A stretch of 64,000 nucleotides of DNA from Panulirus ornatus (taxonomy: Eukaryota; Arthropoda; Malacostraca; Decapoda; Palinuridae). This document shows positions 55,551-64,000 of this stretch, piece by piece; position 1 is the first letter of the stretch, and each line of letters starts with the position of its first letter. The notes under the pieces are model-generated. The model did not search any database. It had not been told where the DNA came from and saw only the letters and a program-made list of their open reading frames with translations. Both the position numbers and the translations under genes were made by a program. The DNA lies in contig NC_092225.1 of NCBI RefSeq assembly GCF_036320965.1, positions 263,010-327,009 of the forward strand. Direction: 5' to 3'.

Positions 55551-57798
55551 TATTTATTTATTATTTATTTATTTTGCTTTGTCGCTGTCTCCCGTGTTAG
55601 CGAGGTAGCGCAAGGAAACAGACGAAAGAATGGCCCAACCCGCCCACATACACATGTATATACATACATGTCCACACACGCACCATATACATACCTATAC
55701 ATCTCAATGTACACATATATATACACACACAGACATATACATATATACACATGTACATAATTCATACTGTCTGCCTTTGTTTGTTCCCATTGCCACCTCG
55801 CCACACATGGAATAAAAACCCCCTCCCCCTCATGTGTGCGAGGTAGCACTAGGAAAAACACCAAAGGCCCCATTCGTTCACACTCAGTCTCTAGCTGTCA
55901 TGTAATAATGCACTGAAACCACAGCTCCCTTTCCACATCCAGGCCCCACACACTTTGCATGGTTTACGCCAGATGCTTCATATGCCCTGGTTCAATCCAT
56001 TGACAGCAAGTCGACCCCGGTATACCACATCGTTCCAATTCACTCTATTCCTTGCACGCCTTTCACCCTCCTGCATGTTCAGGCCCCGATCACTCAAAAT
56101 CTTTTTCACTCCATCTTTCCACCTCCAATTTGGTCTCCCACTTCTCCTCGTTCCCTCCACCTCTGACACATATACCCTCTTGGTCAATCTTTCCCCACTC
56201 ATTCTCTCCATGTGACCAAACCATTTCAAAACACCCTCTTCTACTCTCTCAACCACACTCTTTTTATTTCCACACATCTCTCTCACCCTTACATTACTTA
56301 CTTGATCAAACCACCTCACACCACATATTGTCCTCAAACATCTCATTTCCAGCACATCCACCCTCCTGCGCACAACTCTATCCATAGCCCACGCCTCGCA
56401 ACCATACAACATTGTTGGAACCACTATTCCTTCAAACATACCCATTTTTGCTTTTCGAGATAATGTTCTCGACTTCCAAACATTCTTCAAGGCACCCAGA
56501 ATTTTCGCCCCCTCCCCCACCCTATGATTCACTTCCACTTCCATGGTTCCATCCGCTGCCAGATCCACTCCCAGATATCTAAAACACTTTACATCCTCCA
56601 GCTTTTCTCCATTCAAACTTACCTCCCAATTGACTTGACCCTCAACCCTACTGTACCTAATAACCTTGCTCTTATTCACATTTACTCTTAACTTTCTTCT
56701 TTCACACACTTTACCAAACTCAGTCACCAGCTTCTGCAGTTTCTTACATGAATCAGACACCAGCGCCGTATCATCAGCAAACAACAACTGACTCACTTCC
56801 CAAGCTCTCTCATCCACAACAGACTTCATACTTGCCCCTCTTTCCAAAACTCTTGCATTCACCTCCCTAACAACCCCATCCATAAACAAATTAAACAACC
56901 ATGGAGACATCACACACCCCTGCCACAAACCTACATTCACTGAGAACCAATCACTTTCCTCTCTTCCTACACGTACACATGCCTTACATCCTCGATAAAA
57001 ACTTTTCACTGCTTCTAACAACTTGCCTCCCACACTATACATTCTTAATACCTTCCACAGAGCATCTCTATCAACTCTATCATATGCCTTCTCCAGATCC
57101 ATAAATGCTACATACAAATCCATTTGTTTTTCTAAGTATTTCTCGCATACATTCTTCAAAGTAAACACCTGATCCACACATCCTCTACCACTTCTGAAAC
57201 CACACTGCTCTTCCCCAATCTGATGCTCTGTACATGCCTTCACCCTCTCAATCAATACCCTCCCATATAATTTACCAGGAATACTCAACAAACTTATACC
57301 TCTGTAATTTGAGCACTCACTCTTATCCCCTTTGCCTTTGTACAAAGGCACTATGCAAGCAATCCGCCAATCCTCAGGCACCTCACCATGAATCATACAT
57401 ACATTAGATAACCTTACCAACCAGTCAACAATACAGTCACCCCCTTTTTTAATAAATTCCACTGCAATGCCATCCAAACCTGTTGCTTTGCCGGCTTTCA
57501 TCTTCCGTAAAGCTTTTACTCCCTCTTCTCTATTTACCAAATCATTTTCCCTAACCCTCTCACTTTGCACACCACCTCGACCACACCCTATGTCTGCCAC
57601 TCTATCATCAAACACATTCATCAACAAACCTTCAGAATACTCACTCCATCTCCTTCTCACATCACCACTACTTGTTATCACCTCCCCATTTGCGCCCTTC
57701 ACTGAAGTTCCCATTTGCTCCCTTGTCTTACGCACTTTATTTAACTCCTTCCAGAACATCTTTTTTTTCTCCCTAAAATTTAGTGATACTCTCTCACC
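55551..57798 (-). mobile_element. RTE-A copy with intact RT-C-terminal frame
   Basis: Long-form 3' UTR at 55551-55977, then a single open frame 55978-57759 and a few more in-frame codons to the 5' truncation at GERVSLNF (57798). The left edge is an A/T-rich tail (TTATTTATTATTTATTTATTTTGC). No TSD could be assigned. Confidence 0.92.
55978..57759 (-). CDS. RTE-A reverse transcriptase plus C-terminal domain (593 codons, partial at N-terminus)
   Basis: RNA-directed DNA polymerase of a non-LTR retrotransposon that copies element RNA at a nicked target. Residues 1-75 are linker (KTREQMGTSVKGANGEV). RT motifs in order: KATGLDGIAVEFIKKGGD (about 91-108), EDWRIACIVPLYKGKGDKSE (129-148), NYRGISLLSIPGKLYGR (151-167), EEQCGFRSGRGCVDQ (183-197), motif A AFMDLEKAYDRVDRD (218-232, catalytic Asp221), GLWQGCVMSPWLFNLFMDG (278-295; W replaces the usual R), motif C LLFADDTALV (325-334, Asp329/330), NVNKSKVIRYSR (360-371). 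The RTE C-terminal domain follows: LYGCEAW (451-457), CLRTICGVRWFD (474-485), LKWFGHMERM (511-520), SGRPNWRWKDGVKK (540-553). The endonuclease is absent because of 5' truncation. The true start is not in this copy; the frame stays open 5' of the first ATG. It is the longest uninterrupted coding frame in the window. Confidence 0.9.
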   Translation of the reverse strand: MFWKELNKVRKTREQMGTSVKGANGEVITSSGDVRRRWSEYSEGLLMNVFDDRVADIGCGRGGVQSERVRENDLVNREEGVKALRKMKAGKATGLDGIAVEFIKKGGDCIVDWLVRLSNVCMIHGEVPEDWRIACIVPLYKGKGDKSECSNYRGISLLSIPGKLYGRVLIERVKACTEHQIGEEQCGFRSGRGCVDQVFTLKNVCEKYLEKQMDLYVAFMDLEKAYDRVDRDALWKVLRMYSVGGKLLEAVKSFYRGCKACVRVGREESDWFSVNVGLWQGCVMSPWLFNLFMDGVVREVNARVLERGASMKSVVDERAWEVSQLLFADDTALVSDSCKKLQKLVTEFGKVCERRKLRVNVNKSKVIRYSRVEGQVNWEVSLNGEKLEDVKCFRYLGVDLAADGTMEVEVNHRVGEGAKILGALKNVWKSRTLSRKAKMGMFEGIVVPTMLYGCEAWAMDRVVRRRVDVLEMRCLRTICGVRWFDQVSNVRVREMCGNKKSVVERVEEGVLKWFGHMERMSGERLTKRVYVSEVEGTRRSGRPNWRWKDGVKKILSDRGLNMQEGERRARNRVNWNDVVYRGRLAVNGLNQGI

Positions 57799-57821
57799 TT
57801 GTTGCTGTCTCCTGCATTATA
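57799..57821 (-). mobile_element. Tiny RTE-A tail remnant
   Basis: TTGTTGCTGTCTCCTGCATTA matches the reverse complement of the RTE-A terminal motif and is followed by TATATATA. It marks a junction between two RTE-A copies. Confidence 0.55.
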
Positions 57822-58763
57822 TATATGGCAGTTGAGGGAATAATTGGTGGACATAGGGTGTTCAGGGTTGTAAATGGAAATGGTGAAGAGTTTGTAGACT
57901 TATGTGCTGAAAAAGGACTGGTGATTGGGAATACTTGGTTTAAAAAGAGAGATATACATAAGTATACGTATGTAAGTAGGAGAGATGGCCATTGAGCATT
58001 AGTGGATTACGTGTTAATTGATAGCCACGCGAAAGAGACTTTTGGATGTTAATGTGCTGAGAGGTGCAACAGGAGGGATGTCTGATCATTATCTAGTGGA
58101 GGCGAACCTGAAGATTTATAGATGTTTTCAGAAAAGAAGAGAGAATGTTGGGGTAAAGAGGGTGGTGAGATTAAGTGATCTTGGGAAGGAGACCTGTGTG
58201 AGGAAGTACCAGGAGCGACTGAGTACAGAATGGGAAAAGGTGAGAACAAAGGAGGAAAGGGGAGTGGGGGAGGAATGGGATGTATTTTGAGAAGCAGTGA
58301 TGACTTGTGCAGAAGATGCTTGTGGCATGAGAAGCGTGGGAGGTGGGCAGATTAGAATGGGTAGTGAGTGGTGGGATGAAGAAGTAAGATTATTAGTGAA
58401 AGAGAAGAGAGAGAGGCATTTGGACGATTTATGCAGGGAAATAATGCAAATGATTGGGGGATGTATAAGATAAAGAGGCAGGATGTCAAGAGAAGGGTGC
58501 AAGAGGTGAAAAAGAGGGCAAATGAGAGTTGGGGTGAGAGAGTATCATTAAATTATAGGGAGAATAAGTAGATGTTTTGGAAGGAGGTAAATAAAGTGCA
58601 TGGGACGGGAACAGATGGGAACTTCAGTGAAGGGGGCTAATGGGGAGGTGATAACAATTAGTGGTGATGTGAGAAGGAGATTGAGTGAGTATTTTGAAGA
58701 TTTGTTGAATATGTTTGATGATAGAGTGGCAGGTATTGGGTGTTTTGATCGAGGTGGTGTGCA
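57822..58763 (+). mobile_element. RTE-A segment: endonuclease C-terminal half to RT start
   Basis: Plus strand from MAVEGIIGGHRVFRVVNGNGEEFVDLCAEKGLVIGNTWFKKRDIHKYTYVSRRDG through GATGGMSDHYLVEANL, KETCVRKYQERLSTEW and the linker to DRGGVQ at 58763. Several frameshifts are present. It joins abruptly to a minus-strand endonuclease segment. Confidence 0.83.
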
Positions 58764-59445
58764 AACACTGAACACCCCATGTACATCAATTATTCCCTCA
58801 ACTGCCACATTACTCACCTTTGCATTCAAATCACCCATCACTATAACCCGGTCTCGTGCATCAAAACTACTAGCACACTCACTCAGCTGCTCCCAAACCA
58901 CTTGCCTCTCATGATGTTTCTTCTCATACCCAGGTGCATATCCATCAATAATCACCCATCTCTCTCCATCCACTTTCAGTTTTACCCATATCAATCTAGA
59001 ATTTACTTTATTACACACTATCACATACTCCCACCACTCCTGTTTCAGGAGTAGTGCTACTCCTTCCCTTGCTCTTGTCCTCTCACCAACCCCTGACTTT
59101 ACTCCCAAGATATTCCCAAACCACTCTTCCCCTTTACCCTTGAGCTTCATTTCACTTGGAGCCAAAACATCCAGGTTCCTTTCCTCAAACATACTACCTA
59201 ACTCTCCTTTTTTCTCATCTTGGTTAAATCCACACACATTTAGACAACGCAATCTGAGCCTTTGAGGAGGATGAGCACTCCCTATGTGACTCCTTCTTCT
59301 GTTTCCCCTTTAAAAAGTTAAAATACGAGGGGAGGGTTCCTAGCCCTCTGCGCCCGTCCCCTTTAGTCGCCTTCTACGACACATGAGGAATTCATGGGAA
59401 GCATCCTTTCTCCCCTATCCCCAGAGATAAATATAAATAAATAAT
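58764..59445 (-). mobile_element. RTE-A 5' UTR and endonuclease N-terminal half
   Basis: Minus strand: 5' head (59430-59260), then RCLNVCGFNQDEKKGELGSMFEERNLDVLAPSEMKLKG..GVALLLKQEWWEYVI..LIWVKLKVDGERWVI..GDLNAKVSNVAVEGIIDVHGVFSV, open until 58764. It stops at the same codons where the adjacent plus-strand segment begins (EGII.GH.VF), so the two halves together make up one element with a large inversion. Confidence 0.85.
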
Positions 59446-61396
59446 TATGTATATATAGGCTGAGATGGGGTGTCTAAATGTGTGTGGATGTAAACAAGAT
59501 GAAAAGAAAAGACAGATAGGTAGTATGTTTTAGGAAAGGAACCTGGATGTTTTGGCTCTGAGTGAAACGAAGGTAAAGGGTAAGAGTGCTTTAGGAATCT
59601 TTTGGGAGTAAAATCAGAAGTTGGTGAGAGGACAAGAGCAAAGGAAGGAGTAGCACTACTGAAACAGGAGTTGTGGGAGTATGTGATAGAGTGTAAGATA
59701 GTACACTCTAGATTGATATGGGTAAAACTGAAAGTGGATGGAGAGAGACAGGTGATTATTGATGCATATGCAAAGATCAAGAGAGGTAAGTGTTTTAGGA
59801 GCAGTTGAGTAGGTGTGTTAGCAGTTTTCATGCATGAGGTGCAAGAGGTGAAAAAGAGGGCAAATGAGAGTTGGGGTGAGAGAGTAACATTAAATTTTAG
59901 GGAGAATAAAAAGATGTTCTGGAAGGAGGTAAATAAAGTGCGTAAGACAAGGGAGCAAATGGGAACTTCAGTGAAGGGCGCTAATGGGGAGGTGATAACA
60001 AGTAGTGGTGATGTGAGAAGGAGATGGAGTGAGTATTTTGAAGGTTTGTTGAATGTGTTTGATGATAGAGTGGCAGATATAGGGTGTTTTGGTCGAGGTG
60101 GTGTGTAAAGTGAGAGGGTTAGGGAAAATGATTTGGTAAACAGAGAAGAGGTAGTAAAAGCTTTGCGGAAGATGAAAGCCGGCAAGGCAGCAGGTTTGGA
60201 TGGTATTGCAGTGGAATTTATTAAAAAAGGGGGTGACTGTATTGTTGACTGGTTGGTAAGGTTATTTAATGTATGTATGACTCATGGTGAGATGCCTGAG
60301 GATTGGCGGAATGCGTGCATAGTGCCATTGTACAAAGGCAAAGGGGATAAGAGTGAGTGCTCAAATTACAGAGGTATAAGTTTGTTGAGTATTCCTGGTA
60401 AATTATATGGGAAGGTATTGATTGAGACGGTGAAGGCATGTACAGAGCATCAGATTTGGGAAGAGCAGTGTGGTTTCAGAAGTGGTAGAGGATGTGTGGA
60501 TCAGGTGTTTGCTTTAAAGAATGTATGTGAGAAATACTTATAAAAGCAAATGGATTTGTATGTAGCATTTATGGATCTAGAGAACGCATATAATAGAGTT
60601 GATAGAGATGCTCTGTGGAAGGTATTAAGAATATATGGTGTGGAAGGCAAGTTGTTAGAAGCAGTGAAAAGTTTTTATCAAGGATGTAAGGCATGTGTAC
60701 GTGTAGGAAGAGAGGAAAGTGATTGGTTCTCAGTGAATGTAGGTTTGCGGCAGGGGTGTGTGATGTCTCCATGGTTGTTTAATTTGTTTATGGATGGGGT
60801 TGTTAGGGAGGTGATTGCAAGAGTTTTGGAAAGAGGGGCAAGTATGAAGTCTGTTGTGGATGAGAGAGCTTGGGAAGTGAGTCAGTTGTTGTTTGCTGAT
60901 GATACAGCGCTGGTGGCTGATTCATGTGAGAAACTGCAGAAGCTGGTGACTGAGTTTGGTAAAGTGTGTGAAAGAAGAAAGTTAAGAGTAAATGTGAATA
61001 AGAGCAAGGTTATTAGGTACAGTAGGGTTGAGGGTCAAGTCAATTGGGAGGTAAGTTTGAATGGAGAAAAACTGGAGGAAGGAAAGTGTTTTAGATATCT
61101 GTGAGTGGATCTGGCAGCGAATGGAACCATGGAAGCGGAAGTGAATCATAGGTTGGGGGAGGGGGCGAAAATCCTGGGAGCCTTGAAGAATGTTTAGAAG
61201 TCGAGAACATTATCTCCAAAAGCAAAAATGGGTATGTTTGAAGGAATAGTGATTCCAACAATGTTATATGGTTGCGAGGTGTGGGCTATGGATAGAGTTG
61301 TGCGCAGGAGGGTGGATGTGCTGAAAATGAGATGTTTGAGGACAATGTGTGGTGTGAGGTGTTTTGATCGAGTAAGTAATGAAGGGTAAGAGAGAT
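59446..61396 (+). mobile_element. RTE-A copy with internal deletion of endonuclease
   Basis: Starts near CLNVCGCKQDEKKRQIGSMF (59465). The endonuclease N-terminal part runs to about 59830, then jumps into the linker at VQEVKKRANESWGERVTLNF. RT frames are 59815-60108, 60133-60543 (a stop TAA in YLEKQ at 60541) and 60550-61104 (FMDLENAYNRVD, LLFADDTALVADSCEKL, stop in RYLG at 61102). The C-terminal domain is cut at GVRCFDRVSNEG by insertion of a minus-strand RTE-A at AGAGAGAT (61389-61396). Confidence 0.88.
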
Positions 61397-63226
61397 TTCT
61401 TTTTTTTTTTTTTTTTTTTTTGCTTTGTCGCTGTCTCCCGCATTTGCGAGGTAGCGCAAGGAAACAGACGAAAGAAATGGCCCAACCCACCCCCATACAC
61501 ATGTATATACATACGTCCACACATGCAAATATACATACCTACACAGCTTTCCATGGTTTACCCCAGACGCTTCACATGCCCCGATTCAATCCACTGACAG
61601 CACGTCAACCCCGGTATACCACATCGCTCCAATTCACTGTATTCCTTGCCCTCCTTTCACCCTCCTGCATGTTAAGGCCCCGATCACACAAAATCTTTTT
61701 CACTCCATCTTTCCACCTCCAATTTGGTCTCCCTCTTCTCCGCGTTCCCTCTACCACTGACACATATATCCTCTTGGTCAATCTTTCCTCACTCATTCTC
61801 TCCACGTGCCCAAACCATTTCAAAACACCCTCTTCTGCTCTCTCAACCACGCTCTTTTTATTTCCACACATCTCTCTTACCCTTACGTTACTTACTCGAT
61901 CAAACCACCTCACACCACACATTGTCCTCAAACATCTCATTTCCAGCACATCCATCCTCCTGCGCACAACTCTATCCATAGCCCACGCCTCGCAACCATA
62001 CAACATTGTTGGAACCACTATTCCTTCAAACATACCCATTTTTGCTTTCCGAGATAATGTTCTCGACTTCCACACATTCTTCAAGGCTCCCAGAATTTTC
62101 GCCCCCTCCCCCACCCTATGATCCACTTCCGCTTCCATGGTTCCATCCGCTGCCAGATCCACTCCCAGATATCTAAAACACTTTACTTCCTCCAGTTTTT
62201 CTCCATTCAAACTTACCTCCCAATTGACTTGACCCTCAACCCTACTGTACCTAATAACCTTGCTCTTATTCACATTTACTCTTAACTTTCTTCTTTCACA
62301 CACTTTACCAAACTCAGTCACCAGCTTCTGCAGTTTCTCACATGAATCAGCCACCAGCGCTGTATCATCAGCGAACAACAACTGACTCACTTCCTAAGCT
62401 CTCTCATCCCCAACAGACTTCATACTTGCCCCTCTTTCCAAAACTCATGCATTCACCTCCCTAACAACCCCATCCATAAACAAATTAAACAACCATGGAG
62501 ACATCACACACCCCTGCCGCAAACCTACATTCACTGAGAACCAATCACTTTCCTCTCTTCCTACACGTACACATGCCTTACATCCTCGATAAAAACTTTT
62601 CACTGCTTCTAACAACTTGCCTCCCACACCATATATTCTTAATACCTTCCACAGAGCATCTCTATCAACTCTATCATATGCCTTCTCCAGATCCATAAAT
62701 GCTACATACAAATCCATTTGCTTTTCTAAGTATTTCTCCCATACATTCTTCAAAGCAAACACTTGATCCACACATCCTCTACCACTTCTGAAACCACACT
62801 GCTCTTCCCCAATCTGATGCTCTGTACATGCCTTCACCCTCTCAATCAATACCCTCCCATATAATTTACCAGGAATACTCAACAAACTTATACCTCTGTA
62901 ATTTGAGCACTCACTCTTATCCCCTTTGCCTTTGTACAATGGCACTATGCACGCATTCCGCCAATCCTCAGGCACCTCACCGTGAGTCATACATACATTA
63001 AATAACTTTACCAACCAGTCAACAATACAGTCACCCCCTTTTTTAATAAATTCCACTGCAATACCATCCAAACCTGCTGCCTTGCTGGCTTTCATCTTCC
63101 GCAAAGCTTTTACTACCTCTTCTCTGTTTACCAAATCATTTTCCCTAACCCTCTCACTTTGCACACCACCTCGACCAAAACACCATATATCTGCCACTCT
63201 ATCATCAAACACATTCAACAAACCTG
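61397..63226 (-). mobile_element. Young RTE-A copy, short-form 3' UTR, head-to-head with next copy
   Basis: Poly-T 61399-61420, short 3' UTR, C-terminal/RT frame 62390-61605, then 63200-62445 (LDGIAVEFIKKGGDC, EDWRNACIVPLYKGKGDKSE, EEQCGFRSGRGCVDQVFALKN, FMDLEKAYDRVDRDALW, GLRQGCVMSPWLFN). One stop in DERAWEVS (TAG near 62395) separates the frames. It is 5'-truncated at LLNVFDDRVADI and its 5' end abuts that of the plus-strand copy at 63227. Confidence 0.92.
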
Positions 63227-63969
63227 GGAGTGGATCTTGCAGCGGATGGAACCATGGAAGCGGAAGTGGATCATAGGGTGGGTGAGGGGGCGAAAATTCT
63301 GGGAGCCTTGAAGAATGTGTGGAAGTCAAGAACATTATCTCGGAAAGCAAATATGAGTATGTTTGATGGAATAGTGGTTCCAACAATGTTGTATGGTTGC
63401 GAGACGTGGACTATGGATAGAGTTGTGCGCAGGAGGATGGATGTGCTGGAAATGAGATGTTTGAGGACAATGTGTGGTGTGAGGTGGTTTGATCGAGTAA
63501 GTAACGTAAGGGTAAGAGAGATGTGTGGAAATAAAAAGAGCGTGGTTGAGAGAGCAGAAGAGGGTGTTTTGAAATGGTTTGGGCACATGGAGAGAATGAG
63601 TGAGGAAAGATTGACCAAGAGGATATATGTGTCGGAGGTGGGGGGAACGAGGAGAAGAGGGAGACCAAATTGGAGGTGGAAAGATGGAGTGAAAAAGATT
63701 TTGTGTGATCGGGGCCTGAACATGCAGGAGGGTGAAAGGAGGGCAAGGAATAGAGTGAATTAGAGTGATATGGTATACCGGGGTTGACGTGCTGTCAGTA
63801 GATTAAAGCGGGGCATGTGAAGCGTCTGGGGTAAACCATGGAAAGCTGTGTAGGTATGTATATTTTGCATGTGTGGACGTATGTATATACATGTGTATGG
63901 GGGTGGGTTGGGCCATTTCTTTCGTCTGTTTCCTTGCGCTACATCGCAAACGCGGGAGACAGCGGCAAA

Positions 63970-63970
<1 letters not shown>
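63227..63970 (+). mobile_element. Young RTE-A copy (C-terminal domain), short-form 3' UTR
   Basis: 5'-truncated at GVDLAADGTMEAEVDHRVGE. The frame is open 63230-63763 through LYGCETWTMDRVVRRRMDVL, WFGHMERMSEERLTKRIY and RRGRPNWRWKDGVKK to NRVN, with a stop TAG in place of W. The short 3' UTR ends CGCTACATCGCAAACGCGGGAGACAGCGGC plus A10. Confidence 0.9.

Positions 63971-64000
<30 letters not shown>
63971..64000. repeat. (TA)n at window end
   Basis: Poly-A followed by at least 11 TA units, cut by the window edge. Confidence 0.85.

Noticed and set aside
55310..55873. Frames rich in MYIYVYICI and HTYTHTHT repeats (4323-4886, 29808-30111, 55310-55873)
   Set aside because: These are translations of the TATG/CATA-rich RTE-A 3' UTR, not membrane or coding proteins.
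61420..62121. Long antisense reading frames repeated in many places (for example 61420-62121, 4846-5298, 34552-35004, 14557-15033)
   Set aside because: They are the opposite strand of the RTE-A C-terminal domain and recur with every copy. Composition of the sense codons leaves few stops. There is no sign of independent coding.

Overview
This is a eukaryotic, almost certainly decapod-crustacean, stretch of nuclear DNA. The reasons are GT-AG introns of 10-21 kb, abundant AT/GT simple repeats, poly-A-tailed non-LTR retrotransposons with target-site duplications (TSDs), and a repeat family (called RTE-A here) of a kind I associate with shrimp, lobster and crayfish genomes. The taxon is inferred from repeat style and not proven. 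No bacterial-type genes, rRNA, tRNA or CRISPR array is visible.

Host gene: four exons on the + strand (8912-9080, 19725-19889, 40673-40760, 52059-52189) join in frame with matching splice phases. They encode the first 176 residues of a PGAP2/FRAG1-family protein (post-GPI-attachment lipid remodelling, Golgi). The 5' non-coding exon(s) and the C-terminal exon(s) are not seen, so the gene runs beyond both sides of what I can resolve. Exons total about 0.55 kb of 64 kb.

Repeat load: by my hand count roughly two thirds of the window is one RTE-clade LINE family, RTE-A. Its order is structured 5' head, APE-type endonuclease, linker, reverse transcriptase, Cys/His-containing C-terminal domain, 3' UTR, then a conserved 'CGCTACCTCGC...' tail and poly-A. 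I count over 25 pieces on both strands. One is full length with a TSD (34289-37618) and one keeps a 593-codon RT reading frame (55978-57759). Older diverged pieces lie at 9985-10506, 20128-20706, 30088-31300 and 39290-40600. A second RTE-type family (RTE-B, 52501-54890) and a Jockey-superfamily LINE (minus strand, about 46430-50990) are also present.

Non-autonomous and other repeats: a composite SINE (SINE-R, about 240-260 bp) is made of the RTE-A 5' head fused to the RTE-A 3' tail, with four TSD-bounded copies. There are two tRNA-derived SINEs with a (CA)n tail, two Penelope-type fragments carrying hammerhead-ribozyme remnants, a 502-bp Tigger/MER2-like DNA transposon with TA TSDs, a CR1/L2-like LINE 3' fragment, and an unclassified repeat present as an inverted pair (33770-34260 and 51395-51940).

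Layout: 1-7785 nested RTE-A, SINE-R and Penelope fragment; 7786-8911 tRNA-SINEs; exon 1; intron 1 with RTE-A pieces, a local tandem duplication and a nested RTE-A cluster (14089-17720), ending with an RTE-A copy about 37 nt before exon 2; exon 2; intron 2 with nested RTE-A (21432-31300), two young RTE-A copies and a CR1-like piece; exon 3; intron 3 with Tigger, RTE-A and the Jockey LINE; exon 4; then RTE-B and a dense RTE-A pile-up to the end. Nested copies with readable TSDs give a relative order of insertion at several places.
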